Shown: in pieces, positions 9,620 to 18,858 of the stretch | How the letters are laid out: the number at the start of each line of letters is the position of its first letter | How positions within the stretch are numbered: position 1 is the stretch's first letter | Position numbers and translations under genes: made by a program | The notes under the pieces: model-generated | Database searches by the model: none | Seen by the model: the letters and a program-made list of their open reading frames with translations, nothing else | What the model was told of the DNA's origin: nothing | Source: Dermatophilaceae bacterium Soc4.6 | Lineage (GTDB): Bacteria; Actinomycetota; Actinomycetes; Actinomycetales; Dermatophilaceae | DNA length: 64,000 bases | NCBI GenBank assembly: GCA_039889245.1 | Contig: JAZGVH010000002.1 | Span: forward strand, 2,790,001 to 2,854,000 | Reading direction: 5' to 3'

Positions 9620-11167
9620 ATGCGTATCGGAGTGCCCCGTGAGACCTCCCCGGGTGAGACCAGGGTGGCGGCGACGCCTGCGTCGGTGGAGAAGCTGATC
9701 GGTTTGGGCTATGAGGTGGTGGTGGAGGCGGGCGCGGGCCGGCTCGCGTCGTTCCCTGATGAGGCGTACGCCGCGGCGGGTGCGGCGGTGGTGAGGGCGG
9801 CCGACCTGGATGCCGTGTGGGGCAGTGACGTCGTCGTGAAGATCAATGCGCCGGATGACGCCGAGATCGCGATGCTCCGCGACGGCGCGTTGCTGGCGTC
9901 CCTGATCAGCCCGGCGCTGAAGCCTGACCTGGTGGCCAAGCTCGCGGCGCGACCGGTGACGGTTCTGGCGATGGATGCGGTGCCCCGGATCAGCCGGGCG
10001 CAGGCCCTGGATGTGTTGTCGTCGATGGCGGGGATCGGCGGCTACCGCGCGGTGATCGAGGCGGCGCACGAGTTCGGCAGCCTCTTCACCGGTCAGGTCA
10101 CCGCGGCGGGGAAGGTGCCGCCGGCGAAGGTCCTCGTCATCGGTGCGGGCGTTGCGGGTCTCGCGGCGATCGGCACGGCGGGCAGCCTCGGGGCGGTGGT
10201 CCGCGCGTTCGACGCGCGGGTGGAGGCGGGTGAGCAGGTCGAGTCGATGGGTGCGACGTTCCTGCAGGTCGAGCGCACGGAGGCTGAGCAGCAGGCGTCG
10301 GCCGACGGGTACGCCACGGTGACCAGTGACGACTTCAACGCCCGTGCCGCGGCGTTGTACGCCGCGCAGGCGAAGGACGTCGACATCATCGTGACGACCG
10401 CGTTGATCCCGGGGCGTCCGGCGCCGCTGCTGATCACGGCGCAGATGGTGGCGTCGATGAAGCCGGGCAGTGTCATCGTCGACATGGCCGCAGCGAACGG
10501 CGGCAACTGCGAGCTGTCGGTGGCGGGGCAGGTCGTGACCAGCGACAACGGGGTGAAGGTCATCGGCTACACCGACCTGCCGGGCCGGCTGCCGACGCAG
10601 GCGTCGAACCTCTTCGCGCAGAACCTCGTCAACCTGCTCAAGCTGCTGACCCCCGGCAAGGACGGCCAGGTCGTGCTCGATCTCGACGACGTCGTCCAGC
10701 GGGGGATGACGGTCGTGCGCGAGGGTGAGCTGATGTGGCCTCCGCCGCCGGTGCAGGTCTCCGCGGCCCCGGCTGCGACTCCCGTGGCGGCCCGGCCGGT
10801 CAAGGAGGTGAAGCCGCCGGCGTCCCCGACCAGGCAGTGGACCGGTCTCGGGATCGCCGCGCTCGTGCTCTTCGCCGCCACGGCTTTCGCGCCCGGCCAG
10901 CTCGGGGAGCACCTGACCGTGCTGACGCTGTCGGTGGTGATCGGGTTCTACGTCATCGGCAACGTCTCCCACGCCCTGCACACACCGCTGATGTCGGTGA
11001 CCAACGCGATCTCCGGGGTGATCCTGGTCGGCGCGATGCTGCAGATCGGGTCGGCCCAGCTGGTCGTGCAGCTGCTCGCGGCCGTGGCCGTGCTGCTGGT
11101 CAGCATCAACGTCGCCGGCGGCTTCGCCGTGACCCGTCGCATGCTCAGCATGTTCTCGAGAGGATGA
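9620..11167 (+). CDS. pntA: NAD(P) transhydrogenase subunit alpha
   Basis: Alpha subunit (515 aa) of the membrane proton-translocating Re/Si-specific transhydrogenase, which moves hydride between NADH and NADP+ using the proton gradient. Residues 1-370 form the soluble NAD(H)-binding domain I, with [15 protein letters not shown] near 172 as the Rossmann loop and an [10 protein letters not shown] start. After a Pro/Ala linker, four membrane helices fill residues about 410-505. It is the undivided E. coli-like form rather than the split PntAA/PntAB. TAGGTT lies 6 bases before the ATG. The first kilobase uses many GCG, CCG and GGT codons compared with its neighbours. Confidence 0.96.
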   Translation: MRIGVPRETSPGETRVAATPASVEKLIGLGYEVVVEAGAGRLASFPDEAYAAAGAAVVRAADLDAVWGSDVVVKINAPDDAEIAMLRDGALLASLISPALKPDLVAKLAARPVTVLAMDAVPRISRAQALDVLSSMAGIGGYRAVIEAAHEFGSLFTGQVTAAGKVPPAKVLVIGAGVAGLAAIGTAGSLGAVVRAFDARVEAGEQVESMGATFLQVERTEAEQQASADGYATVTSDDFNARAAALYAAQAKDVDIIVTTALIPGRPAPLLITAQMVASMKPGSVIVDMAAANGGNCELSVAGQVVTSDNGVKVIGYTDLPGRLPTQASNLFAQNLVNLLKLLTPGKDGQVVLDLDDVVQRGMTVVREGELMWPPPPVQVSAAPAATPVAARPVKEVKPPASPTRQWTGLGIAALVLFAATAFAPGQLGEHLTVLTLSVVIGFYVIGNVSHALHTPLMSVTNAISGVILVGAMLQIGSAQLVVQLLAAVAVLLVSINVAGGFAVTRRMLSMFSRG

Positions 11168-12561
11168 GCTGCGCGATGACCACGCAGAGCGCCACCTTCG
11201 CCGCCTACCTCGTCGCCGCGATCGCCTTCATCCTCAGCCTCGCCGGCCTCAGCCGGCACGAGACCTCCCGCCGCGGCGTGACCTACGGCATCCTCGGGAT
11301 GGCCGTCGCGGTCGCCGCGACCCTCGCGCTGCTGCTGCAGCACCCGAGCGGGCTCGGGCTGACCCTGCTCGCGGTCGCGGTCCTCGTCGGCGGGGCCATC
11401 GGGCTCTGGCGGGCCCGCGTCGTCGAGATGACCGGCATGCCCGAGCTCATCGCGCTGCTGCACAGCTTCGTCGGGCTCGCCGCGGTGCTCGTGGGGTGGA
11501 ACGGCTACCTCGAGGACACCCCCCTGACGGGGTCGCTGCTCGGGGTGCACCACGGCGAGGTCTTCGTCGGCGTCTTCATCGGCGCGGTCACCTTCACCGG
11601 CTCGATCGTGGCCTTCCTCAAGCTGTCGGCCCGGATCAGCTCCGCGCCGCTCATGCTGCCGGGCAAGAACCTGCTCAACCTCGGAGCCCTCGCCGGGTTC
11701 GTGGGCCTGACCGCGTGGTTCGTGGCCCGACCCTCCCTCGGGCTGCTGATCGCGGTCACGGTCGTCGCCCTCGCGCTGGGCTGGCACCTCGTGGCCTCGA
11801 TCGGCGGCGGCGACATGCCGGTCGTCGTGTCGATGCTCAACAGCTACTCCGGGTGGGCGGCCGCGGCGTCGGGATTCCTGCTCGACAACAACCTGCTCAT
11901 CGTGACCGGCGCCCTCGTCGGCTCCTCCGGTGCCTACCTGTCCTACATCATGTGCCAGGCGATGAACCGCTCGTTCATCTCCGTCATCGCCGGCGGCTTC
12001 GGCATCGAGGCCCCTACCGGTGGGGCCACCGACTACGGCGAGCACCGCGAGACCTCGGCGGCCGAGGTCGCCGAGCTGCTGCGGGAGGCCACCACGGTCG
12101 TCATCACCCCGGGCTACGGCATGGCCGTCGCCCAGGCGCAGTACCCCGTCGCAGCCCTCACCGCCACGCTGCGTGAGCGCGGCATCACGGTCCGGTTCGG
12201 CATCCACCCCGTCGCGGGCCGGCTGCCCGGGCACATGAACGTGCTCCTCGCCGAGGCCAAGGTCCCCTACGACATCGTCCTCGAGATGGACGAGGTCAAC
12301 GACGACTTCGCCGACACCGACGTCGTGCTCGTCATCGGCGCCAACGACACCGTCAACCCCGCCGCCGAGGAGGACCCGGGCTCACCCATCGCCGGGATGC
12401 CCGTGCTCGAGGTCTGGCACGCGAAGAACGTCGTCGTCTTCAAACGCTCCATGGCCTCCGGCTACGCCGGTGTGCAGAACCCGCTCTTCTTCCGCGACAA
12501 CGCCGCGATGCTCTTCGGCGACGCGAAGGACCGGGTCGAGGACATCATCCGCGCGCTCTGA
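11164..12561 (+). CDS. pntB: NAD(P) transhydrogenase subunit beta
   Basis: Beta subunit (about 465 aa): residues 1-260 hold eight or nine membrane helices, and the C-terminal NADP(H)-binding domain carries [28 protein letters not shown] and [12 protein letters not shown]. Together with PntA it forms the complete enzyme that supplies NADPH. The start overlaps the pntA stop as ATGA behind GAGAGG; an in-frame ATG at 11176 is an alternative. Confidence 0.95.
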   Translation: MSCAMTTQSATFAAYLVAAIAFILSLAGLSRHETSRRGVTYGILGMAVAVAATLALLLQHPSGLGLTLLAVAVLVGGAIGLWRARVVEMTGMPELIALLHSFVGLAAVLVGWNGYLEDTPLTGSLLGVHHGEVFVGVFIGAVTFTGSIVAFLKLSARISSAPLMLPGKNLLNLGALAGFVGLTAWFVARPSLGLLIAVTVVALALGWHLVASIGGGDMPVVVSMLNSYSGWAAAASGFLLDNNLLIVTGALVGSSGAYLSYIMCQAMNRSFISVIAGGFGIEAPTGGATDYGEHRETSAAEVAELLREATTVVITPGYGMAVAQAQYPVAALTATLRERGITVRFGIHPVAGRLPGHMNVLLAEAKVPYDIVLEMDEVNDDFADTDVVLVIGANDTVNPAAEEDPGSPIAGMPVLEVWHAKNVVVFKRSMASGYAGVQNPLFFRDNAAMLFGDAKDRVEDIIRAL

Positions 12562-12600
12562 GGAGGAGGTGCGGGGGGCGCGCAGCCCACTGAGCCGACG

Positions 12601-13494
12601 TCAGTCGTCGTCGCGGCCGACCGGGCCGGTGTCGTCGGTGTGCCGCCGGGCGAGGTCGTCGCTGGCGTAGAGCGACTCACCCTCGGCGCTCTCACTGGCA
12701 TACGGGTCGCTGGCCCGGGTGGGGTCGGGCTGCCACGGCTCGTAGACCTCGTGCGAGGCGTCGTAGCGGTGCTCCTCGTGGGCGGGGCGACCCGGGGTGA
12801 TCGGCACCGGGCGAGAGAAGTCGCCCTCCCGCGAGACCGCGGAGGGGAGGGGTCGCGGCGCGGGATCGGCCTCGGGCTCCCACGGCTCCTGCGTCAGCCA
12901 CTCCTGGGCCCAGCCCTCGTCGGCGTCGTCGGTGGCGGCGTCATCGGCCTCGTCGTCAGCGTCGTCGTCAGCCTCTCGGACCGTCCGGCGCGGTGCGTCG
13001 TCGTCAGGGCTGCCGAAGAGCTCGGTGCAGATGGCGAGGTAGGTCTCGTCGGGGTCCTTGATCCAGCGGATCTCGCGCAGCGCCTGGTCCTGGCCGGCGC
13101 TCTCCAGCACGAACTCCCCGAAGCCGAAGACCCGACCCAGGAGCGGGCGGACGTAGGTCAGGTCGGTGACCTTGGTCATCGGCATCATGGGCACGATCTT
13201 GCTGAAGGCGCCCTTGGTGACGAACATGCGCTTGTTGGTGACGACGAACCACTCGAGGCGCCACTGGATCACGTCCCAGAGCAGCCAGCCGGTCACCCCG
13301 AAGAAGACCCACCACAGGGCGTTGGTGACCGGTCCAGCACCGTCAGGGGCGACGAGGCCGGCCCACACGGCCAGGACGAGCGCCCCGACCCATCGGGACA
13401 CCGGCACCGCGAGCACGCCCCAGTGGCGGTGCGCGGCGATGAAGTGGCGTTCGTCGGCGATGAGGTAGCGCTCATAGCTCGGGCCGCGCACCAC
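12601..13494 (-). CDS. Membrane-anchored PH-domain (bPH2) protein
   Basis: About 297 residues. Two membrane helices near residues 25-80 (VPVSRWVGALVLAVWAGL; ALWWVFFGVTGWLLWDVIQW) are followed by a bacterial PH domain with EWFVVTNKRMFVTKG and LLGRVFGFGEFVLESAG, and a long acidic, disordered C-terminal tail rich in Asp and Glu. The role is unknown; such proteins usually sit at the inner membrane. The GTG at 13494 was chosen because it follows directly on the small membrane gene; the next codon is also GTG. It converges with pntB. Confidence 0.75.
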   Translation of the reverse strand: MVRGPSYERYLIADERHFIAAHRHWGVLAVPVSRWVGALVLAVWAGLVAPDGAGPVTNALWWVFFGVTGWLLWDVIQWRLEWFVVTNKRMFVTKGAFSKIVPMMPMTKVTDLTYVRPLLGRVFGFGEFVLESAGQDQALREIRWIKDPDETYLAICTELFGSPDDDAPRRTVREADDDADDEADDAATDDADEGWAQEWLTQEPWEPEADPAPRPLPSAVSREGDFSRPVPITPGRPAHEEHRYDASHEVYEPWQPDPTRASDPYASESAEGESLYASDDLARRHTDDTGPVGRDDD

Positions 13495-13502
13495 GGGGTC
13501 GA

Positions 13503-13670
13503 CTAGCTCATCAGGGCGTTGAAGAAGGTGAAGATGGCCTGCACGCCCTGCATGATCACGTCGACGGACGTGCGCACGATGTCGGCCGCCTGCGTCGGTG
13601 ACTTGACCACGGCGTAGATGAGGAAGCCGATGAGGAGCCACCCTCCGACCTGCTTGACGCGCTCGAGCAC
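13503..13670 (-). CDS. Small membrane protein, unknown function
   Basis: A 55-residue protein with one membrane helix (GGWLLIGFLIYAVV) near its N-terminus and a hydrophobic C-terminal helix. The start GTG has a strong ribosome site, GGAGGAGAG, immediately upstream; longer starts lack this and have no hydrophobic pattern. It lies between upp and the PH-domain gene on the same strand and its stop is 8 bases from the latter, so they are likely co-transcribed. I do not recognise a family. Confidence 0.6.
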   Translation of the reverse strand: MLERVKQVGGWLLIGFLIYAVVKSPTQAADIVRTSVDVIMQGVQAIFTFFNALMS

Positions 13671-13764
13671 GATCTCTCCTCCGACGTGTGGGAGGGCCTC
13701 CCCATAGCCCAGTGACCAGTGTGACAGAAGGGGCGACTGTGGTGGGGATGCCGCGCCCCCGGGC

Positions 13765-14403
13765 TCAGACCAATCCGTAGAGCCGGTCGCCTGCGTCACC
13801 CAGGCCGGGCACGATGTAGCCGAGCTCGTTGAGCTTCTCGTCGACGGCGCCGGTGACCAGCGTCACCGGGGTCTCGAGGCCGGCGAGCTCGCTCTCGAGG
13901 TGCGCGATGCCCTCGGGGGCCGCGAGCAGCGTGATCGCGGTGATGTCGGTGGCGCCCCGGTCGACGAGGTAGCGGATGGCCATCGCCAGGGTGCCGCCGG
14001 TCGCGAGCATCGGGTCGAGCACGTAGCACTGCCGCCCCGAGAGGTCGTCGGGCAGCCGGTTGGCGTAGGTCACCGCCTCGAGCGTCTCCTCGTTGCGCAT
14101 CATGCCGAGGAAGCCGACCTCGGCCGAGGGCAGGATGCGCACCATCCCGTCGAGCATGCCCAGCCCTGCGCGCAGGATGGGCACGACCAGCGGCTTGGGG
14201 TTGGCCAGCTTGATACCCGTCGTCGGGGCCACCGGGGTGACGATGTCGAAGGGCTCGACGCGCACCTCGCGCGTCGCTTCGTACGCCAGGAGGGTGACCA
14301 GCTCTTCGACGAGCCGCCGGAAGGTGGGGGAGTCGGTGCGCTCGTCGCGCAGGTAGGTCAGCTTGTGGGTGATGAGTCGGTGGTCGGCGACGTGCACGCG
14401 CAT
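13765..14403 (-). CDS. upp: Uracil phosphoribosyltransferase
   Basis: Salvages uracil to UMP with PRPP. The 212-residue product has the usual length and the PRPP-binding loop [10 protein letters not shown] at about 129-138, plus the [20 protein letters not shown] block and the C-terminal [12 protein letters not shown] uracil loop. The ATG at 14403 follows a TACGTT box by 6 bases, so it is leaderless; its -10 overlaps that of tadA. Confidence 0.97.
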   Translation of the reverse strand: MRVHVADHRLITHKLTYLRDERTDSPTFRRLVEELVTLLAYEATREVRVEPFDIVTPVAPTTGIKLANPKPLVVPILRAGLGMLDGMVRILPSAEVGFLGMMRNEETLEAVTYANRLPDDLSGRQCYVLDPMLATGGTLAMAIRYLVDRGATDITAITLLAAPEGIAHLESELAGLETPVTLVTGAVDEKLNELGYIVPGLGDAGDRLYGLV

Positions 14404-14409
14404 GAGGAA

Positions 14410-14419
14410 AACGTATCGT
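14410..14419. promoter_or_regulatory. Overlapping back-to-back -10 elements of upp and tadA
   Basis: In AACGTATCGT the minus-strand -10 TACGTT (415 down to 410, prefix 14) and the plus-strand -10 TATCGT (14414-14419) share the central TA. Each is 6 bases from its start codon (upp at 14403, tadA at 14426), so both transcripts would be leaderless and the two start codons are only 22 bases apart. Confidence 0.55.
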
Positions 14420-14425
14420 GGTCGC

Positions 14426-14968
14426 GTGTCGCCCACGTTGCCCGCGTCGTCGCCTGCGCCGAGCGGCGCCGGCGCCAACCTGCCGGTCGGCTCCGACGGA
14501 CTGCCCCACGACCCCCGGTATGCCGCCTGGATGGGTCGGGCGCTCGAGCTCGCCGCCCGCGCCGGTGCGGCCGGTGACGTGCCCGTCGGCGCGGTCGTCG
14601 TCTCGGCGCAGGGCGACGTGGTGGGGGAGGGCGGTAACCGACGTGAGGCCGACACCGACCCCACCGCGCACGCCGAGGTGGTGGCGCTGCGGGCGGCGGC
14701 GCGGCACACGGGGTCGTGGCGGCTCACCGGGTGCACGCTGGTCGTGACGCTGGAGCCGTGCCCCATGTGTGCCGGGGCCGTGCTGTTGGCGCGGGTGCCG
14801 ACCCTCGTGCTCGGCGCGTGGGACCCGAAGGCCGGTGCGTGCGGCTCGGTCTGGGACCTCGTGCGCGACCGCCGGGCGAACCACACGGTCGAGGTCGTGG
14901 GCTCCGTGCGGGAGGCCGAGTGCGCGCAGCTGCTGCTCGATTTCTTCGCGGCCCGTCGACTCCGGTAA
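14426..14968 (+). CDS. tadA: tRNA adenosine(34) deaminase
   Basis: Converts the wobble adenosine of tRNA-Arg(ACG) to inosine. The 180-residue protein carries the zinc deaminase pattern HAE at 82-84 and PCPMC at 111-115 with GAVVV before it. The N-terminal 25 residues (Pro/Ser/Gly) are not part of the fold, so an internal start is possible, but the TATCGT box 6 bases ahead of GTG 14426 supports this one. It is followed 10 bases later by tRNA-Ser, a common actinobacterial order. Confidence 0.93.
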   Translation: MSPTLPASSPAPSGAGANLPVGSDGLPHDPRYAAWMGRALELAARAGAAGDVPVGAVVVSAQGDVVGEGGNRREADTDPTAHAEVVALRAAARHTGSWRLTGCTLVVTLEPCPMCAGAVLLARVPTLVLGAWDPKAGACGSVWDLVRDRRANHTVEVVGSVREAECAQLLLDFFAARRLR

Positions 14969-14978
14969 CCTGCTCGGC

Positions 14979-15068
14979 GGTGGCGTGTCCGAGCGGCCTA
15001 AGGAGCACGCCTCGAAAGCGTGTGTGGAAGCAATTCCACCGTGGGTTCAAATCCCACCGCCACCGCCA
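14979..15068 (+). tRNA. tRNA-Ser(CGA)
   Basis: The acceptor arms GGTGGCG (14979-14985) and CGCCACC (15058-15064) pair fully, with discriminator G and an encoded CCA end. The anticodon stem CACGC/GCGTG encloses loop CTCGAAA, giving anticodon CGA at 15013-15015. A long variable arm and the T-loop GTTCAAATC mark a class II serine tRNA that reads UCG. Confidence 0.97.
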
Positions 15069-15101
15069 GGGGACCTTGACGAAACGTGAGGTCCTGTGGG
15101 T

Positions 15102-15154
15102 GACGAAACCCCTCGTGGGCGACCGTTTGAGGTCGCTCGGCGGGGGGTTTCGTC
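15102..15154 (+). terminator. Nested-hairpin terminator after tRNA-Ser
   Basis: Outer arms GACGAAACCCC (15102-15112) and GGGGTTTCGTC (15144-15154) enclose an inner hairpin GCGACC/GGTCGC. Its position directly after the tRNA suggests it ends that transcript. Confidence 0.6.
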
Positions 15155-15178
15155 GTTGCCTGGGGCCGGAGTGGCTGA

Positions 15179-15620
15179 GTGGGTGGTGCGACCGGCTTCT
15201 GCGGGCTGTCCAGGGCAGGTGTTCAGGTGTGGCCCAACCCCGACGAGGGCCGCGACGCCGACCTGAGTCTCTTCGAGGACTCCGTCCTCGGGGTGCCTTC
15301 CGAGCGACCCGACGGCACCGCGCGGACGAGTGAGCTGGCGATGCTGGCCAACGGCTCGCTGTCACGGCTGTCGCACCTCGCCCGTCGCCTGGAGGGCAAG
15401 GGCTTCATCCGTCCGCCGGGAGCCCGTGCCCTCCCACGGCCGGATGACCGTCGCGATCCTCCTGGAGCCGGGGCTTCGCGCGATCGAGGACGCGGCTCCC
15501 GACCTCGTGCGGCACGTGCGGTCGGTCCATTCCGGGGCCCTGACCCGCGCGGAGCAGGCCGAGCTCGGCCGCCTGGCGGCCGAGGTCGTCGAGGCGATCG
15601 GCGATAGCGTGCGGGAATGA
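15179..15620 (+). pseudogene. Frameshifted MarR-family regulator remnant
   Basis: Two frames together give the winged-helix half of a MarR repressor. The first frame supplies RPDGTARTSELAMLANGSLS and SRLSHLARRLEGKGFIR. The second, after one extra base near 15410-15416, supplies REP, GRMTVAILLEPGLRAIEDAA and DLVRHVRSVHSGALTRAEQA. Removing one C in CCGTCCGCCGG restores a continuous reading frame. The N-terminal dimerisation helix expected before residue 1 is also missing. The stop overlaps the start of the MaoC gene as ATGA, as in an operon. A sequencing error could explain the shift but not the missing N-terminus. Confidence 0.7.
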
Positions 15621-16129
15621 GCGACGACGCACGTTCCCGACCTGATCCGATGAGCCTGCCGGTGGTGGCGCAGCGTGGCCTCTACTACGACGAGCTGCAG
15701 GAGGGTGTGCGCTACGTGCACGCCCCGGGCAAGACGGTGGAGGACGCCGAGAACGGCATCTTCAGCATGCTGACGCTGAACCCCGCTGCGCTGCACCTCG
15801 ACGCGGTGGCGGGTGCCGAGGGCGAGTACGGCAGGCGGCTGGTCAACTCGATGCTGACCCTGTCGACCCTCGTCGGCCTGTCGGTCGGCCACCTCACCCT
15901 CGGCACGACGGTCGCCAACCTCGGCTTCGGCCGCGTCACCTTCCCCGCCCCGGTCTTCGGGGGCGACACGCTCGCGGGCAGCACGGTCGTGCTGTCGAAG
16001 CGGGAGTCGCGCTCGCGCCCGGAGGTCGGGATCGTCGTCTTCGAGCACACGGCCCGCAACCAGCACGGGGTGGTCGTCGCCGTCGCGGAGCGCTCGGCGA
16101 TGATGCGCCGCGCGCCGGCGGGCGCATGA
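15617..16129 (+). CDS. MaoC-family dehydratase
   Basis: A 170-residue hot-dog-fold enoyl-CoA/mesaconyl-CoA-type hydratase. YVHAPGKTVEDAENGIFSM and a later LGFGRVTFPAPVFGGDTLAG stretch are characteristic of the subgroup found beside CitE-like lyases (the Rv2499c/Rv2498c pair in Mycobacterium tuberculosis). The CitE-like gene follows 13 bases after the stop, so they act together, plausibly in branched-chain or itaconate/mesaconate-type acyl-CoA metabolism. The start could also be the ATG at 15650. Confidence 0.85.
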   Translation: MSDDARSRPDPMSLPVVAQRGLYYDELQEGVRYVHAPGKTVEDAENGIFSMLTLNPAALHLDAVAGAEGEYGRRLVNSMLTLSTLVGLSVGHLTLGTTVANLGFGRVTFPAPVFGGDTLAGSTVVLSKRESRSRPEVGIVVFEHTARNQHGVVVAVAERSAMMRRAPAGA

Positions 16130-16142
16130 CCCCGGCCCACGC

Positions 16143-16979
16143 ATGACGACGTATGGAGCGCCGGACCCCTTGGGACCACACCCTTTCGGGCCCGCTCTGC
16201 TCTTCTGCCCCGGCGACCGACCGGAGCGCTTCGCCAAGGCGCTCGAGCGCGCCGACACCGTGATCCTCGACCTGGAGGATGCCGTCGCGCCGGCCGACAA
16301 GGAGGCGGCTCGCGCCGCTGTCGAGGCGGCGCTGCCGGCGCTCGAGGAGCAGGTCTTCGTCCGCGTGAACGCCACTGGCACAGCGTGGTTCGCCGACGAC
16401 CTGGCCATGCTGCGCCGCGCCGGGCACCAGCACGTGATGCTGCCCAAGGCTACTCGCGCTGATGACCTCGACCGGCTCGAGGGGCTGCGGGTGCTCGCCC
16501 TGTGCGAGACCGCGGCCGGGGTGCTGCACGCCGAGCAGATCGCGGCGCACCCCGCGTGCGAGGCCATCATGTGGGGCGGGGAAGATCTCGTCGCCGACCT
16601 GGGTGGACGACGCAGCCGCGGCGACGACGGGCGATACCACCCGGTGGTCGAGCACGCCCGGCTGTCAGTGCTGCTCGCCGCCGGGGCCGCCGGCAAGACG
16701 GCGGTCGACGGCGTGCACCTCGACATCGGCGACCTCGCCGGCCTGCGCCGCGAGTCGCTCGAGGCCGTCGACGTGGGCTTCGGCGCGAAGGCGTGCATCC
16801 ACCCGAGCCACGTCGGCGTCATCCGTGCGTCCTTTGCGCCGACGGCCGAGATGGTCGACCGGGCGCGGGCCGTGCTCGCCGCCGCGGCCACCGAGAAGGG
16901 CGTGTTCCGCCACGAGGGGCGGATGGTCGACGAGCCGGTGCTGCGCCAGGCGCGCGCGACCCTCGCCCGCACCGACTGA
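16143..16979 (+). CDS. CitE-like CoA-ester lyase / malyl-CoA-type hydrolase
   Basis: A 278-residue HpcH/HpaI aldolase-family TIM barrel. LLFCPGDRPERFAKAL at the start, DTVILDLEDAV (metal and CoA region), FVRVNATGT and MWGGEDLVADLGG with the metal-binding Glu/Asp, and GFGAKACIHPSHV are all present. It cleaves or hydrolyses a 3-hydroxyacyl-CoA. Citrate lyase alpha and gamma subunits are absent here, so it is a stand-alone beta-like enzyme rather than part of citrate lyase. Confidence 0.9.
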   Translation: MTTYGAPDPLGPHPFGPALLFCPGDRPERFAKALERADTVILDLEDAVAPADKEAARAAVEAALPALEEQVFVRVNATGTAWFADDLAMLRRAGHQHVMLPKATRADDLDRLEGLRVLALCETAAGVLHAEQIAAHPACEAIMWGGEDLVADLGGRRSRGDDGRYHPVVEHARLSVLLAAGAAGKTAVDGVHLDIGDLAGLRRESLEAVDVGFGAKACIHPSHVGVIRASFAPTAEMVDRARAVLAAAATEKGVFRHEGRMVDEPVLRQARATLARTD

Positions 16980-17014
16980 CGCCTCTCCGGCGTTGCCCCG
17001 CAACGGTGCTCGGG

Positions 17015-17614
17015 TCAGGGTGCGTGCGTGGGCAGCAGCTCGCCCACCGGTACCGCCGCGCTCAGGCGGTTGCCGGCCGGCGCGAGGGGGCAGGCCCACG
17101 CCGGGTCGTAGGCGCACGAGGGGTTGTAGGCGAAGTTGAGGTCGACCACCCAGTCGTCGCCGACCCGGCCGAGGTCGGCTCCCTTGACCGTGTCGAGCAG
17201 GTAGCGCCCGGCCCCGTAGGTCGTCGGTCCTGCCGTCGCGTCGCGCAGGGGCACGAAGATCCCGCCGCCGTAGGACCCCAGCCACCACATGTCGAGCCCG
17301 CCGAGCCCCGGCAGCTCGAGCCGCCCGGTCCGCTCGAAGGGCACGGCGCCGTCGCTGCCGGTCTGCGGTGCCCACGACTGCGGGCCCGCCGCCTGCACCG
17401 GCAGCACGAAGCGGAACGCCGGGTCGTAGGCCGCGTGCCGCAGCTCCTGACCCGGCTGCCGCGCCGAGGCGGGGTGGGTGGCGAAGAGGGCCTCGCGGCC
17501 CGCGACCCAGGCCGCGTGGGCGGTGGCCGGGTCGCGCTCGTCGCGGACGGCGGCGTACAGGGCGTGGACCTCGCGTCGCCACGAGGCGACCGCGAGCGGG
17601 GGGGGAGTGGTCAC
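17015..17614 (-). CDS. DUF1684 domain protein
   Basis: A 199-residue cytoplasmic protein. The conserved DUF1684 block is clear: TYGAGRYLLDTVKG, then VDLNFAYNPSCAYDPAWACP and LAPAGNRLSAAVPVGE. The function of the family is unproven. No partner is evident; the gene is convergent with the CitE-like gene and downstream of the reductase remnant. Confidence 0.85.
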   Translation of the reverse strand: MTTPPPLAVASWRREVHALYAAVRDERDPATAHAAWVAGREALFATHPASARQPGQELRHAAYDPAFRFVLPVQAAGPQSWAPQTGSDGAVPFERTGRLELPGLGGLDMWWLGSYGGGIFVPLRDATAGPTTYGAGRYLLDTVKGADLGRVGDDWVVDLNFAYNPSCAYDPAWACPLAPAGNRLSAAVPVGELLPTHAP

Positions 17615-17734
17615 CCCCTCATCATGCTCACCGACCCTCCGACTTCCCGACTAGTTGCGTCCAGGGCACCGTTTCTGGGCTCTGTGGGCCCCAGTTCGGG
17701 GCCTGGAACGCCACACGTCGACTTGGGGGGCAGG

Positions 17735-18270
17735 TCAGGCCCAGGAGCTTGCGGCGCCGGCTGCCGCGTCCTCGACGAGGGCGTCGACGGTCTCCTCGAC
17801 GTCGAAGCGGTTGGCGCCGATGCCGCTGGCGAAGCCCCGCTTGATCCAGCCCGCGACATACATCCCCGGCTGGGTCTGACCGGTCGCCGGGTCGACGACC
17901 CGACCGCCGGAGTGCGGCACCGTGCCGCGGGCCTCGTCGAAGGGCAGGCCGGGCAGGGCTCGTCCGCGGCGGCCGATCGAGGTGACCACGAGCGGGGTCT
18001 CGAGGGTGAAGGCGTCGAGGGCCACTCCCGTGGCGCGGCTCGCACCCCGGATCTCCAGCGGCGAGGAGTGGAAGCGCAGCAAGATGCGGCGCGCCACCGG
18101 CTCCTGCGACCAGTCGACGTGGGCACGCTCGACCCTTTGCAGCAGAGCGGCTTCCGCGTTACCCCCGTCGATCGCGGCACCGACCCCGGCGCTGTCGTCG
18201 AGGACGAGACCCACCCCGGGCAGGTAGCGCAGGGCGGTCAGCTCCGACTCCGTGTAGGCCGCGTGTTCGC
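17735..18270 (-). pseudogene. C-terminal remnant of an FprA-type ferredoxin-NADP reductase
   Basis: The frame encodes only the last part, about 178 codons, of an NADPH:adrenodoxin-oxidoreductase-like flavoenzyme that is normally about 450 residues. AAYTESELTALRYLPGV, LVVTSIGRRGRALPGLPFDE, GTVPHSGGRVVDPATG and GMYVAGWIKRGFASGIGANR are recognisable. The N-terminal FAD and NADP Rossmann domains are missing and the sequence upstream is the aroQ promoter. The first available start is the GTG at 18214. Without the cofactor site it cannot work as a reductase. Confidence 0.75.
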
Positions 18271-18405
18271 AGGCCCCCGACGCCCCAGGACGACGACCAC
18301 TCGGGCGACAGACCCGTAGTGGGAGGGGTCGTGGGGGGGCTGATGACGAGTGAAGCGGTACAGCGAGATCCGTCTCGGGCTCCTGCGTGCGGCTAGGCTC
18401 CCCCT

Positions 18406-18858
18406 GTGTCCAGGCCCGTGATCGCCGTGCTCAACGGCCCCAACCTCAACCTCCTCGGCACCCGACAACCCGAGGTCTACGGGCTCGACACCCTCGACGA
18501 CGTGGTGCGGCGGTGTCGCGTCCGGGCGGACGCGCTCGGCTTCGAGGTGGACGCGCGCCAGAGCAACCACGAGGGTGAGCTGGTCACCTGGGCGCAGGAG
18601 CTGCGGGGCAGCGCGGGCATCGTGGTCAACGCCGGTGCCTACACGCACACGTCGATCGCGCTGCGGGACGCGCTGGTGCTCGCTGCAGGGCCGCTGGTGG
18701 AGGTGCACGTGAGCAACGTGCACGCCCGCGAGCCCTTCCGCCACCACTCCTACCTCAGCGACATCGCCGCCGCCGTCATCGTCGGCTGTGGGGTGCAGGG
18801 CTACGAGTTCGCCGTCGACGTGATCGCGTCGAGGGCCGGGGTCAGCAGCCCGGGGTAA
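18406..18858 (+). CDS. aroQ: Type II 3-dehydroquinate dehydratase
   Basis: Third step of the shikimate pathway. The 150-residue product has NGPNLNLLGTRQPEVYG at the start, the QSNHEGELV active-site lid, NAGAYTHTSIALRDAL and EVHVSNVHAREPFRHHS. GTG at 18406 follows TAGGCT by 6 bases (leaderless). The last 17 bases overlap the convergent LytR_C gene. Confidence 0.97.
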   Translation: MSRPVIAVLNGPNLNLLGTRQPEVYGLDTLDDVVRRCRVRADALGFEVDARQSNHEGELVTWAQELRGSAGIVVNAGAYTHTSIALRDALVLAAGPLVEVHVSNVHAREPFRHHSYLSDIAAAVIVGCGVQGYEFAVDVIASRAGVSSPG

